Source of the DNA: Selenomonas sp. oral taxon 920
Lineage (GTDB): Bacteria > Bacillota > Negativicutes > Selenomonadales > Selenomonadaceae
Assembly: GCF_001717585.1 (NCBI RefSeq)
Contig: NZ_CP017042.1
Span: 2,270,001-2,334,000, forward strand
Direction: 5' to 3'
DNA: 64,000 nt
How positions within the stretch are numbered: the first letter of the stretch is position 1; each line of letters opens with the position of its first letter. The notes under the pieces are model-generated. The model made no database searches, was not told the DNA's origin, and saw only the letters and a program-made list of their open reading frames with translations. The position numbers and the translations under genes were made by a program. Of this stretch, positions 49,300 to 58,009 are shown in pieces.

Positions 49300-51412
49300 G
49301 AGATTCTCCTTTCTCCTTCCACGTTTCATCTGCAAAGAGGACGGCGAATGCCTCCTCCGCCTTTTTCAGGCGATGGATCACAAGCCCCAGATGTTCCTCG
49401 GGGATGTCCTTCTTGTTCTCCCACGGGATGATAAGCGTGCGAATTCCTGCCTGTCGTGCACCGTAGGCCTTTTCGAACACACCGCCGACCGGTTTCATTT
49501 CTCCCTGCAGAGAGATCTCCCCCGTGACCGCCACATCCTGACGAATCGCCGCCCCCGTCACCGCGCTTACGATTGCCGCAAGGATGGCCGTGCCCGCGCT
49601 CGGGCCGTCGATGTTGCCGCCGCCGATCACGTTGACGTGGATGTCGTAGTCGTGGATGTCGTGCCCCGTAAGTCGGCGCATGACCGACGCAGCATTGAAC
49701 ACAGAGTCCTTCGCCATGCTGCCCGCCGTCTCGTTGAAGCGTACTGTCCCCTTCCCTGCCTCTGCGGCGGGAAATGCTACCGCCTCAATCTCGATAATCG
49801 AGCCGAGGAAACCTGAAACGCCTAGGCCGAACACCCTGCCGACCGCAGACGTATCCGACGCTTTCTTCCGCCCGAACTGGTAGAGGCGGCTGACCTGTGC
49901 AACCTCGTAGATGTCGTCCTTGGTCACAAGCAGGTGCGGTCCTGTTGTTTCACGTGAAACATCGTTCGTTTTCTCCAATGCGCCCTCTACGGGGGATTCC
50001 ACTGTTTCACGTGAAGCATTTTCCTCAGAGGAAGCAGTGTCTTCCTTCAGTTCGTCAGAAGGATGTTCTTTCTGCCGGATTGTTTCACGTGAAACAATCT
50101 GTTCAATCTCCGCATCCGCAAGCCGATTCAGTGCGAGACTGTAAGCATCGGCAAGAATGTTGATCGCCTTGCGCCCCTCGATTGTGTACTCACTGATGAG
50201 CTGCGCCGCCCCCTCTGCAAGCGAGACATTCAAGCGCTGCGCCGCATTCTCCACAATCGTCCGAATGTGTGCGGGGGTCAGCGGCTCAAAGTAGATCTCC
50301 GCACAGCGCGAGCGCAGGGCGGGATTGATATGATCCGCCTCGCGCGTCGTCGCGCCGATGAGGACGAAGTCTGCCGGTGCCCCCTCCTCGAAGAGTTTCT
50401 GAATGTAGGGCGGCACGCGCTTGTCGTCAGGGTCGTAGTACGCCGACTCAAAGTATGCACGCTTATCCTCGAGGACTTTGAGCAGCTTGTTCTGCAGCAT
50501 CTCGTCCATCTCGCCGATCTCGTCGATGAAGAGAATGCCGCCGTGCGCATCCGTCACGAGGCCGGGCTTCGGCTCGGGGACGCCGCTGTCCGCGAGGCTC
50601 TTCTGTGCGCCCTGATAGATGGGGTCATGCACGGAGCCGAGCAGGGGATTCGTCATGTCGCGCGGATCCCAACGCAGCGTCGTCCCGTCCGTCTCCACAA
50701 ACGGTGCGTGCTCCGCGAACGGTGATACGGTACGTTTCTTCGCCGCCTCAAGCACGAGACGTGCCGCCGTCGTCTTGCCCACACCCGGCGGGCCGTAAAG
50801 GAGGAGGTGCTGCGGATAGGGTGAGGAGAGCTTCGCCATGAGCGAGCGCACGGCACGCTCCTGCCCGACGATCTCATCAAAACTCTGCGGACGCAGAAGT
50901 TCCATCACCGACTGCGTGAGGTGAATATTCTCGAGCGCCTCCAGATCCTCACGTTTTTTCTTGTCATGCGGCGACTCCGTGCCGGGGCTCTCCTCCGAGA
51001 TCACCTGCCGGCGGATATCGTCCACGTACTCCTCATGATCCTTTTCGAGCTTCTCATTCACCTTGCGCTCAATGCGGTCCTCAAGATCACGCCGTGCGAG
51101 GATGCTCGCCAGCTGTTCCGTCATACGATTCAAGATCTCCGGAATCTCCGCCTCGGACGGCGGCGGGGAGAGCAGCGGATCCTCTTCGAGAATCCGCATG
51201 AGGGCAAGCACACGCTCACGACGGTTCTCCGACCGCATGAGTGACATTGCATTCATCTTGCCCGCCTGAATGACGAGACGCTCTGTCCCCATCGTGTCCG
51301 CGAGCATGCGAAAGATCGCGGCAATCTCCGCATCCATCCGCGCCTCGGGGGCAAGCTCGGGCGGCTTTTCCTTCTTGCCGTCGCTGCCGAATAAATCTTT
51401 AAAAAATGACAT
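49265..51412 (-). CDS. lonC: Lon-family protease LonC with parS-coding linker
   Basis: 715 residues; AAAGGAAACATTTCT precedes the ATG. Residues 1-165 are a charged helical domain unlike LonA; AAA+ domain with YGPPGVGKTTAA and GILFIDEIGEMDE; C-terminal Lon protease domain with the catalytic Ser in GGGNIDGPSAGTA and Lys in GGVFEKAYGARQAG. Between AAA+ and protease parts (residues about 437-492) is an acidic low-complexity linker containing IVSRETI, NASRETV and DVSRETT, each written by a parS site. Family LonC proteases degrade unfolded proteins; the linker seems to be a DNA constraint rather than a protein one. Confidence 0.92.
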   Translation of the reverse strand: MSFFKDLFGSDGKKEKPPELAPEARMDAEIAAIFRMLADTMGTERLVIQAGKMNAMSLMRSENRRERVLALMRILEEDPLLSPPPSEAEIPEILNRMTEQLASILARRDLEDRIERKVNEKLEKDHEEYVDDIRRQVISEESPGTESPHDKKKREDLEALENIHLTQSVMELLRPQSFDEIVGQERAVRSLMAKLSSPYPQHLLLYGPPGVGKTTAARLVLEAAKKRTVSPFAEHAPFVETDGTTLRWDPRDMTNPLLGSVHDPIYQGAQKSLADSGVPEPKPGLVTDAHGGILFIDEIGEMDEMLQNKLLKVLEDKRAYFESAYYDPDDKRVPPYIQKLFEEGAPADFVLIGATTREADHINPALRSRCAEIYFEPLTPAHIRTIVENAAQRLNVSLAEGAAQLISEYTIEGRKAINILADAYSLALNRLADAEIEQIVSRETIRQKEHPSDELKEDTASSEENASRETVESPVEGALEKTNDVSRETTGPHLLVTKDDIYEVAQVSRLYQFGRKKASDTSAVGRVFGLGVSGFLGSIIEIEAVAFPAAEAGKGTVRFNETAGSMAKDSVFNAASVMRRLTGHDIHDYDIHVNVIGGGNIDGPSAGTAILAAIVSAVTGAAIRQDVAVTGEISLQGEMKPVGGVFEKAYGARQAGIRTLIIPWENKKDIPEEHLGLVIHRLKKAEEAFAVLFADETWKEKGESHGGRTHSTAEH
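49946..49961. promoter_or_regulatory. parS: parS site 2 (inside lonC)
   Basis: TGTTTCACGTGAAACA, perfect consensus, encoding VSRET of LonC on the minus strand. Confidence 0.95.
50003..50018. promoter_or_regulatory. parS: parS site 3 (inside lonC, one mismatch)
   Basis: TGTTTCACGTGAAGCA: 15 of 16 bases match consensus; it encodes ASRET. Confidence 0.85.
50081..50096. promoter_or_regulatory. parS: parS site 4 (inside lonC)
   Basis: TGTTTCACGTGAAACA, perfect consensus, encoding VSRET of LonC. Confidence 0.95.
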
Positions 51413-51555
51413 AGAAATGTTTCCTTTGGTGAGAAAAGCTGATGAAGATTGCCTTCATCAGCCCATTGGATGAAATTGTTGTGCCGTTCTGCCCAACGTA
51501 AACATCGATACAGGAAAATTGACCGCTGTGACATATACTGAGGGGATCCCCTGCA

Positions 51556-51602
51556 GCCAATCTAGTCGAGCAAGCACCCGATCGCTTGTGCAGCGAGGCG
51601 TT
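51556..51602 (-). repeat. Remnant of the palindromic MITE-like element, copy F
   Basis: CTAGTCGAGCAAGC and GATCGCTTGTGCAGCGAGGCGTTTG look like the two ends of the element with the whole centre deleted. Located in the 214-bp gap between rplI and lonC; the rest of that gap shows no gene. Confidence 0.4.
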
Positions 51603-51626
51603 TGTGAAGGGGACTCGACACCGTGT

Positions 51627-52070
51627 CTATTCCTTCTTCACATGAATCTTGATCGTCGTGGAGATGTTCGGATGCACCTTGATGACTGCCTCGTAGAGGC
51701 CCTCGCCCACGACCTCACCGCGAATTGTGATCTTGCGGCGATCGATATCGATATTCTGCTTCTTCAGCGCTTCGGCGACATCCTTACCCGTCACCGCACC
51801 AAAGAGGCGCCCGTTCTCACCGATGCGCACGGGGATCTCCACCGCAACCTTTTCGAGCTGCGCCGCCATAAGCTTTGCCTCATCGACCTCCATCGCATCT
51901 TTTCGCGCCTTCGCTCCCGCCTGTGCCTTCGCGACATTCACGTTCTCACTGCTCGCGGGCAGTGCCAGCTTCTTCGGCAGGAGAAAATTGCGCCCGTAGC
52001 CGTCCGCAACCTCCACGATCTCGCCCTTTTTCCCGATGTTCTTAACGTCCGCCTGCAGTATTACCTTCAC
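51627..52070 (-). CDS. rplI: 50S ribosomal protein bL9
   Basis: 147 residues. The GTG at 52070 is preferred over the GTG nine bases upstream because it gives the family start (VKVILQADVKNIGKKGEIVEVADGYGRNFL) and puts GAGGAG at a normal distance. N-terminal rRNA-binding domain, long central helix with MEVDEAKLMAAQLEK, and C-terminal domain (RLFGAVTGKDVAEAL). Overlaps the end of gdpP by 29 bp. Confidence 0.95.
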   Translation of the reverse strand: MKVILQADVKNIGKKGEIVEVADGYGRNFLLPKKLALPASSENVNVAKAQAGAKARKDAMEVDEAKLMAAQLEKVAVEIPVRIGENGRLFGAVTGKDVAEALKKQNIDIDRRKITIRGEVVGEGLYEAVIKVHPNISTTIKIHVKKE

Positions 52071-54054
52071 TTTGGTCACTCTCCTCTATATATGCCCTCG
52101 CACGCTCGACGACATTGCCGCGCACCACAGAGATCGGTACGCCCTTCACCTGCGCGCCCGCCACATTCGCGTGCCCGCCGCCGCCGAAGGCCTCCATAAT
52201 CACCTGAACATTTATCTCGCCCGTCGAGCGCGCACTGATGCCCACGACATCGCCCGGCAGCTGGAATACGTAGATGCTCATCCGCACTCCGTCCACGCGC
52301 AGCATTCCGTCTGCCGCCTGCGCCGCAATGATCTGCCCGTTCGGCAGACGTTCGGGGATGCTCCCGACGATCAGGCCGCCGGGGAAATACTCCGCATTCG
52401 CCTTGGCGCGCGCGAGTGCCACTGTCGTCTCATAGTCGCTCTGGAACAGCGCCCGCACGAGCACGGGGTCTGCACCTGCGCGCCGGAGATATGCCGCTGC
52501 GTCAAATGTGCGAACCCCCGCGCCGACGCTGAAATTCTTCGTATCCACCACAACGCCCGAGTAGAGCGCCGTCGCGTCGAGACGCGTCGGTCGGACGCTG
52601 TCACCGAAGTACATCAACAGCTCTGTCACCAGCTCGCTCGCAGAACTCGATGCTGTCTCAATGTAGACAAGCAGCGGGTTCTTGACGAAGTTCTCGCTGC
52701 GGCGGTGGTGATCGATCACGACAATCTTTGGAATGCGGTCAAGCAGCGTCGGATCGGCGAGGATGTGCGGGATGTGCGCATCCACTACCACGAGCAGAGC
52801 GGTAAGTGAGGCGACCCCCGCAATATCGCCGGGACGAACGAAGAGTCCGTCATACGCCTCATCTTTCCCCACCATGTCGAGAATGCGGTCAATACCCTCA
52901 TTCATATCGCTGAGCACAATGTGCACAGGTTTGCCGAGTGCGCGCGCCATGCACGCAACTCCCATTGCCGCACCGAAGCAGTCATAGTCCTCATTGTGGT
53001 GACCCATGACATAGACCTCGTCCGCGCTCTCCATGATGTCGCGCAGCGCGTGTGCCACTACGCGCGCCTTGACGCGTGTATGCTTTTCTACCGCCTTGGC
53101 CTTGCCTCCGAAGAACTGCGTCTTGCCGCTGATGACCGCCGCAACCTGATCGCCGCCGCGCCCGAGTGCAAGGTCAAGTTTTGCCTCCGCCTCCTCGCCG
53201 AGTTCCTTCAGCGACTGCTCCGCCGCAAGCGAGAGCCCGATGGAAAGCGTCACGGGAAGCCCCTTCGAGTTGACAATCTTGCGCACCTGATCGAGGATAT
53301 CGAACTTCTCCGCGATCGCATGGTCAAGGGATGCGCGGTCGAGCAGCGCGACAAACTCGCCGTCGGAGATGCTCCGCATGAACCCGCCAAGGGCGTTCAT
53401 CCACGCATCCAGACGCTCACGCACAGCGAGCAGGAGCATGGACCGCTCTGTCTCCGTCTGCCCCTGCATGATCTCGTCATAGTTATCAATCTGAATGTAG
53501 AGGAGCGCTGTCCGGCTCGCGTGAAACCGTTTCTCCAGATCGGCGAGCTCCGTCTCGTCCTCGACATAGAACGCCATCAGAGGATCCATCTGGGGCGGTG
53601 TCGGCACCGTACGATGATAGACATGATAGGTGCGTCCCTCATGTGCGAAGCGATACTCGCCCTCCGTCCCCCAGATGCCCTCGATCTTGAAATCCTGCCA
53701 GAAGTCCGCCACCGGCGTTCCCTGCTCCGGCTTCACGCCGCCAAGATACTCCGCGACCTGCCGGTTGCACCATTCAAGATGTCCTTCCTTCTCCACAACG
53801 AGGATTGCCTGCGGGAGCCGATCCACGGCATAGTTCATCACATCGTTTACATTGCGGATAATGCCCGTACAGTAGCGATCAAATCGCCGTTCTCTGTCTC
53901 GACAACGTTCCCACGCGAATGCGGCAAGAAGCGCCCAGACGAGGAGTGCCGACGCTCCAACGTAGGAATTATAGCAGAACGTCACGAGCGCAAGCGCGAG
54001 CATGACGATCAGATGGATCGTGAGATCGATCCACGCGGATAGATTCCGCGGCAT
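52042..54054 (-). CDS. gdpP: Cyclic-di-AMP phosphodiesterase GdpP
   Basis: 670 residues from ATG 54054 (GAAGGTGTTTCT upstream). Two N-terminal membrane helices, a PAS-like domain (residues about 75-160), a degenerate GGDEF domain (SDGEFVALLD instead of GGDEF) and a DHH-DHHA1 phosphodiesterase: GHHNEDYDCFG, VVDAH, IDHHRRSE and the FGGGGHANVAGA substrate loop. All metal ligands are intact. Lowers cellular c-di-AMP, which controls potassium and wall homeostasis. The gdpP-rplI order is the Firmicutes norm. Confidence 0.94.
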   Translation of the reverse strand: MPRNLSAWIDLTIHLIVMLALALVTFCYNSYVGASALLVWALLAAFAWERCRDRERRFDRYCTGIIRNVNDVMNYAVDRLPQAILVVEKEGHLEWCNRQVAEYLGGVKPEQGTPVADFWQDFKIEGIWGTEGEYRFAHEGRTYHVYHRTVPTPPQMDPLMAFYVEDETELADLEKRFHASRTALLYIQIDNYDEIMQGQTETERSMLLLAVRERLDAWMNALGGFMRSISDGEFVALLDRASLDHAIAEKFDILDQVRKIVNSKGLPVTLSIGLSLAAEQSLKELGEEAEAKLDLALGRGGDQVAAVISGKTQFFGGKAKAVEKHTRVKARVVAHALRDIMESADEVYVMGHHNEDYDCFGAAMGVACMARALGKPVHIVLSDMNEGIDRILDMVGKDEAYDGLFVRPGDIAGVASLTALLVVVDAHIPHILADPTLLDRIPKIVVIDHHRRSENFVKNPLLVYIETASSSASELVTELLMYFGDSVRPTRLDATALYSGVVVDTKNFSVGAGVRTFDAAAYLRRAGADPVLVRALFQSDYETTVALARAKANAEYFPGGLIVGSIPERLPNGQIIAAQAADGMLRVDGVRMSIYVFQLPGDVVGISARSTGEINVQVIMEAFGGGGHANVAGAQVKGVPISVVRGNVVERARAYIEESDQSEGNTAGGR

Positions 54055-54098
54055 AGAAACACCTTCTTTATATGGATAATGTATATACAAAGTATTGC

Positions 54099-55049
54099 TT
54101 ATTGGCTTTTACGAAATTTTTTCCGATAGTCGACTGCGATATCGAACAGCCCCGTCCACGAGATGATCTGTGCCATAAAACCGTTCAGAGCAATGAATAC
54201 ATAGATCAGAACGCGCACAAAGGACGATACCTGAAAGCGCTGCATCAGGAACTGCATGAGGGAGATGCCCTGCACGAGTCCCGCAATAAACGAGATCAGA
54301 TATCCGTTGAGTGCCGCCTGATAGAGCCACGCAATATCGCGTGTCGTCCCCCAGTAAATGCCGATCAGGGAGAACGCAAAGAGGTAGGAGAAGAATACGG
54401 GCAGCCGCCACTCCGTAAATGCGGGCAGCCGTGCCGCAGGAATTCCGAGACGGTGGAGCACCTTGCGCAGAACGACAAAGCACGCCGTCACCTCGATCAC
54501 GGAACTGCCGAGAAAGAGCGCTGGCAGCATGAGTACGAACAACTCGAGCACCTGCGCCGATGCCGCGCGCGTCTCCTCCAGCTGTGCCTCGTTCATGCCG
54601 AGGGAGCGGTACACCGCAAGCGTCTCGTCCATCGTCTCATTTGCCATGGAGATGTCAAACGGGTTCAGCCCGAAGATGAGGAACATCATTCCGGCGGCAG
54701 CCGCCTTCCCGGCAAGGGAGGCGAGTCCACCGCCCACGAGTGCACGCATGGGGTCTGCTCCACGCCGGAAGAGCGCCCCGAGCACCAGTCCCGTCGGCGC
54801 GAACGAGAGCACGAAAAACGCCCCCGTCACCGGCGTCGCAAACAGCATCGTCAGGAGGAGTGATGCCGCAGCTGCGAGCATGCCCCAGCGGAGCCCCTCA
54901 CGCACTGTAACAAGAGCGATAAAGACCGGCCAGAGCAGCCCCATCATCATTGTCAGCATGGGCAGATAGATCGCCGCGAGCGCATAGACCACCGCAGCAG
55001 CGGTCATTACCCCCGCCGTTGCGGCGGGTCTTGCACCTTGCTCACTCAT
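54099..55049 (-). CDS. yybS: YybS/DUF2232 membrane protein
   Basis: 316 residues with about eight membrane helices. Conserved position upstream of gdpP in Firmicutes. Distantly related to ECF-transporter S components and HdeD-like proteins by topology; no substrate is known. AAGGATATGGA precedes the ATG. Confidence 0.82.
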   Translation of the reverse strand: MSEQGARPAATAGVMTAAAVVYALAAIYLPMLTMMMGLLWPVFIALVTVREGLRWGMLAAAASLLLTMLFATPVTGAFFVLSFAPTGLVLGALFRRGADPMRALVGGGLASLAGKAAAAGMMFLIFGLNPFDISMANETMDETLAVYRSLGMNEAQLEETRAASAQVLELFVLMLPALFLGSSVIEVTACFVVLRKVLHRLGIPAARLPAFTEWRLPVFFSYLFAFSLIGIYWGTTRDIAWLYQAALNGYLISFIAGLVQGISLMQFLMQRFQVSSFVRVLIYVFIALNGFMAQIISWTGLFDIAVDYRKKFRKSQ

Positions 55050-55107
55050 TCCATATCCTTTCAGCGGTAATTTGCCGTATTCTCTTCCTTATGTAAAAGT
55101 CTTCCCT

Positions 55108-55136
55108 ATTATAGCAGATTTTACAAGGGATGTCAC
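55108..55136 (-). promoter_or_regulatory. yybS-gdpP-rplI promoter
   Basis: Minus strand GTGACA (55136..55131), 17 bp, TATAAT (55113..55108). Confidence 0.6.
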
Positions 55137-55160
55137 GACAGCAAGCAACAAGCGCCTCCC

Positions 55161-56942
55161 TCACTCCCCCATGATGCCCGCCATCCGCAGCAGGTACTGC
55201 GCGTTTGTCGTGCGGCAGCGTCCCTCGCGAATCTTGAAGTCAAAGAGGATCTTGTCCCCCTCATAGTGTTCCTCGAAATGCGCGTTCGTCACAGGAACGC
55301 CCTCGCGTTCGAGGTCGCACAGCTCGAAGTCATGCGTCGTCACAATCGTGATCGCGTGCGGCAGTGTCAGGCGGCGGATCGCCTCGCGCGCACCGACAAT
55401 GCGGTCGGCGGAGTTCGTCCCGCGAAAGATCTCGTCGATGAGAATCAGCATCGGCTTGCAGCGCTTGCTGTACGTCATCATCTTCTTGATGCGCAGCAGC
55501 TCGGCATAGAACGTCGAAATCCCGCCCGCGAGATCATCACTGATCTGAATCGACGTGTAGACCGCCATCGGCGTCAGCGCAAAGGACTTTGCACATACAG
55601 GCGCGCCGGCGTATGCAAGTACGGCATTCGAGCCAAGCGTACGCATATACGTCGTCTTGCCCGACATATTCGATCCCGTAATGACGAGCGTGCCCGCCGT
55701 GAGGTGCGCATCGTTCGGCGTCGCCGCCTCTTCGGGAATCACGAGCGGCATCGCGCCCTCTGCCATGAGCTGCGGTGCATCTCCGTCGATGAATCGTGGA
55801 AATGCGTGCACCTCACGTGTATGCCCGATCCGTGCGAGCGAGAGCAGCACCTCCACCTCCGCCCAGACCTTCAGCCACCCCGCCGCCGCAGCCCCCGCTT
55901 GGATGCGCCAGTGTGAGAAATACGCCATGCAGTGCAGATCCCAGAGGAGAAGTCCGTTGGCAAGGACGAAAAAGACAAAGTTCCGCCGCATCGCCGCACA
56001 CTGGGCGAGCGTCGTCAGTCTGCTCTGTGCCTGCCGCGCACGGACGGGCGCAAAGAGCGGCGCAAGCACTGCCGCGAATGCCTCCCCGCGCAGCGGAGCA
56101 CGCTCAAGGGCATAGAAAATCCTGCCGTAGAGCCTGAGCTCACGCGCCATACGGCCAAGCGGCGCGAGCTCGCGCTGGGTACGCGGATAGAACGCCATCG
56201 CGACCGTCAGGTTGAACATGAAGAGTATGAGCGGCAGTGCCCACGGGCCGTGCAGGAAAGCCGCCCAGAGAAACGATATCGTGCAGGCGACTGCAAATAC
56301 AATGCCAATACAAGAGATAAGCTTTAATGAACCTTTGAGGGGCTGTGCAAACTCCTCCGCCAGCGCGCGCGTATCGTGCCCGTCAGGCAGGCGCGCCCCG
56401 CGCGCCTCCAGTTCGATGCAGAGCAGAGGATGTGCGAGGAGCTCTGCCACCGCCGCCTGCCGCCGCCGCGTCCGTTCGAGATCACGCGGCGTTGCCGTGA
56501 GTGCCGCCGCAAGGCGCTCCCGCCCTGCCTGCGTCCGCGCCGCACAGAGGTACTGATAGAGCGATGCCGTGCCGAAGATATGCAGATCCCGATCCGGCGG
56601 CCGCTTCTCCTTCCCATAGGCGGCACCATCCTCGGGCAGCGTCTTCCACGCACCCGAGAAGCGCTCAAGGTAGCCCGCCGTCACCGCGAGGTATGCCTTC
56701 GTCAGAAGGAGCAGGCGCTCCAGTTTCCGATGCCGCGCGACAAGCACGGCAAAGAGCAGCAGCAGAAACCCGCCGATCAGGAGTTCTGCTGCCGAGCCCA
56801 TATCATAACCGTGAATCAGAACGATCAGCATCGCGGGAAAGACAAGCGTGCGCGCAAGAATGAAGCGCGTGCGCTGTACTTTCTGCGAGCGCTCGAGCGC
56901 GAGCGTATTTTCACGTACGTTCTCATAGAACAGCTTCTTCAA
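55161..56942 (-). CDS. Membrane-anchored MutS-family ATPase
   Basis: 593 residues from TTG 56942, which has AGAGG seven bases upstream; an in-frame ATG at 56960 lacks a ribosome site. Two pairs of membrane helices (residues about 25-65 and 205-250) precede a MutS-type ATPase: Walker A ITGSNMSGKTTYMRT, the DLAGGISTFYAELLRIKK signature, Walker B LILIDEIFRGTNSADR and TTHDFELCDL. It lacks the mismatch-recognition domain I and the MutS2 Smr domain. Proteins of this build form a separate MutS subgroup of unknown role; membrane location makes classical mismatch repair unlikely. An extended -10 (TGGTATAAT) lies at 56987-56979. Confidence 0.8.
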   Translation of the reverse strand: MKKLFYENVRENTLALERSQKVQRTRFILARTLVFPAMLIVLIHGYDMGSAAELLIGGFLLLLFAVLVARHRKLERLLLLTKAYLAVTAGYLERFSGAWKTLPEDGAAYGKEKRPPDRDLHIFGTASLYQYLCAARTQAGRERLAAALTATPRDLERTRRRQAAVAELLAHPLLCIELEARGARLPDGHDTRALAEEFAQPLKGSLKLISCIGIVFAVACTISFLWAAFLHGPWALPLILFMFNLTVAMAFYPRTQRELAPLGRMARELRLYGRIFYALERAPLRGEAFAAVLAPLFAPVRARQAQSRLTTLAQCAAMRRNFVFFVLANGLLLWDLHCMAYFSHWRIQAGAAAAGWLKVWAEVEVLLSLARIGHTREVHAFPRFIDGDAPQLMAEGAMPLVIPEEAATPNDAHLTAGTLVITGSNMSGKTTYMRTLGSNAVLAYAGAPVCAKSFALTPMAVYTSIQISDDLAGGISTFYAELLRIKKMMTYSKRCKPMLILIDEIFRGTNSADRIVGAREAIRRLTLPHAITIVTTHDFELCDLEREGVPVTNAHFEEHYEGDKILFDFKIREGRCRTTNAQYLLRMAGIMGE

Positions 56943-57015
56943 AGCGAAACCTCTTCTCATTTTGCAATAATTCTCATTATACCATAGGTTGATAGGCAAA
57001 TGTAGACAATTTTTC

Positions 57016-57044
57016 CCAAAACTGCTACAATACGACAGAGGGAG
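57016..57044 (+). promoter_or_regulatory. Promoter of the 74-residue gene
   Basis: TAGACA followed after 17 bp by TACAAT, ending about 15-20 bp before the ribosome site GAGGGAGG of the gene at 57053. Back to back with the MutS-like gene promoter. Confidence 0.5.
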
Positions 57045-57052
57045 GAAGCGCC

Positions 57053-57277
57053 ATGTCTGATCTGAATGATGCCATACGGCGTACGGAGTCGGCGGTGCGC
57101 GCCCTCGATGCTCGGATGCAGTGCGCCATAGGCGATCTCGACTACGAAAGCTGCCTTCACGAGAAGCGTGCTCTCACCGCTGCCCTCCTCGCCCTGCGAA
57201 AACAGCGCGGGAACACAGCCTCTGCGGAAGCATTCAGTCAAAATTCAGCATCACTGGATAGTATAAAAGACAAATAG
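57053..57277 (+). CDS. Small helical hypothetical protein
   Basis: 74 residues starting MSDLNDAIRRTESAVRALDAR, with GAGGGAGGAAG before the ATG. Predicted as one helical hairpin or short coiled coil (residues 1-55); no known domain. Good promoter and ribosome site support a real gene. Forms a unit with the next gene, 32 bp downstream. Confidence 0.55.
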   Translation: MSDLNDAIRRTESAVRALDARMQCAIGDLDYESCLHEKRALTAALLALRKQRGNTASAEAFSQNSASLDSIKDK

Positions 57278-57309
57278 TCAGATTCTCGGTAAAACGAAAG
57301 GAAAATACA

Positions 57310-57585
57310 ATGTCACAACGCATGACCATGGATGAAGTCCTCAAAGAATACGGCGTGCCGCAGCTGCGCCTCGATGTGCACGCGACGCGCACCGACCTCC
57401 TGAAGCTCCGCGAGAAGCTCATGGCGATCCGCGACCTCTCCGACGGACGCGAGCAGGGCTATCTCGACATCGAGTGCAAGCTCTACATCGACGTGGACGA
57501 CATCGACCGCTATCTCTCGGGCGAGCTCGACACCGTCGGCGAGATCTACGCCTTCCCCGAGGATGTAAAGTCCTATCGGGAGTAA
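57310..57585 (+). CDS. Hypothetical protein (91 residues)
   Basis: Starts MSQRMTMDEVLKEYGVP, with GAAAGGAAAA upstream. Acidic and soluble, with an N-terminal helix, a middle coiled-coil-like helix (TDLLKLREKLMAIRDLSDG) and a C-terminal DVDDIDRYLSGELDTVGEIY segment. Not recognised. Codon use resembles the neighbours. Confidence 0.6.
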   Translation: MSQRMTMDEVLKEYGVPQLRLDVHATRTDLLKLREKLMAIRDLSDGREQGYLDIECKLYIDVDDIDRYLSGELDTVGEIYAFPEDVKSYRE

Positions 57586-57607
57586 GGCATCCTCGCGTGC
57601 TCCTCGC

Positions 57608-57907
57608 AGAACGCCTCGTTACGCAAGCGGTCGTGTGCTCGTCCGCGAGGGGAATCACGGACGCATTCAGTTATCCATCTTGGCACATCTTTTTCGCCCT
57701 CTCTGTGTCGATAAATCCTCAGCATAGCCACTGCTATGCTTCCGGTTTATCTCCTTGATAGGACGGAAAATCTGCACCAATCTGAACAACATCATTGCGT
57801 TCGTGATTCCCCAATACCTGCGGATTTCAAACGCGCTTCGCTTGAACGGTCAAAATCCGCAGGGGGCGGGTCGCACACTTTTTCCCGCTTGCTCCACTAG
57901 GGTTTGC
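57608..57907 (-). repeat. Palindromic MITE-like element, copy E, interrupted
   Basis: Reverse orientation. Left part 57608-57648 (CTCGTTACGCAAGCGG, GTGTGC arm) and right part 57813-57907 (CCTGCGGATTT/AAATCCGCAGG stem, GCACAC arm, CTAGGGTTTGC end) make one complete element if the 164 bp between them is removed; the joined TCCGCGA-AATACC matches copy B. Together with the insert it fills the 424-bp gap before 58010. Confidence 0.75.
57649..57812. mobile_element. Second MITE-like palindrome inserted in copy E
   Basis: 164 bp with 17-bp terminal inverted repeats, GGGGAATCACGGACGCA at 57649-57665 and its complement with one mismatch at 57796-57812. The centre is a perfect hairpin AGCATAGC-CACT-GCTATGCT at 57721-57740, exactly at the midpoint, flanked by GATAAATCC/GGTTTATC. 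The arms stay partly complementary throughout. No coding capacity and no clear target-site duplication. Confidence 0.7.
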
Positions 57908-57963
57908 TACGGAGCACCGCTCGTCAAGGTATTAATTTGCGTTTTTCAATTCGGTTACGAATA

Positions 57964-57984
57964 CCGGGGCTATCCCCGTATCGA
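57964..57984 (+). repeat. Hairpin in the leader of the 58010 gene
   Basis: ATACCGGGG and CCCCGTAT flank a 4-nt loop 20 bp before the ribosome site of the gene at 58010; may be a leader or processing hairpin. Confidence 0.35.
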
Positions 57985-58009
57985 ATGATATATTAAAGGA
58001 GAACATCGA

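Noticed and set aside
26778-57907. CRISPR array
   Set aside because: The repeated elements are single dispersed palindromes of about 130-140 bp, not short direct repeats with spacers; no cas gene is present.
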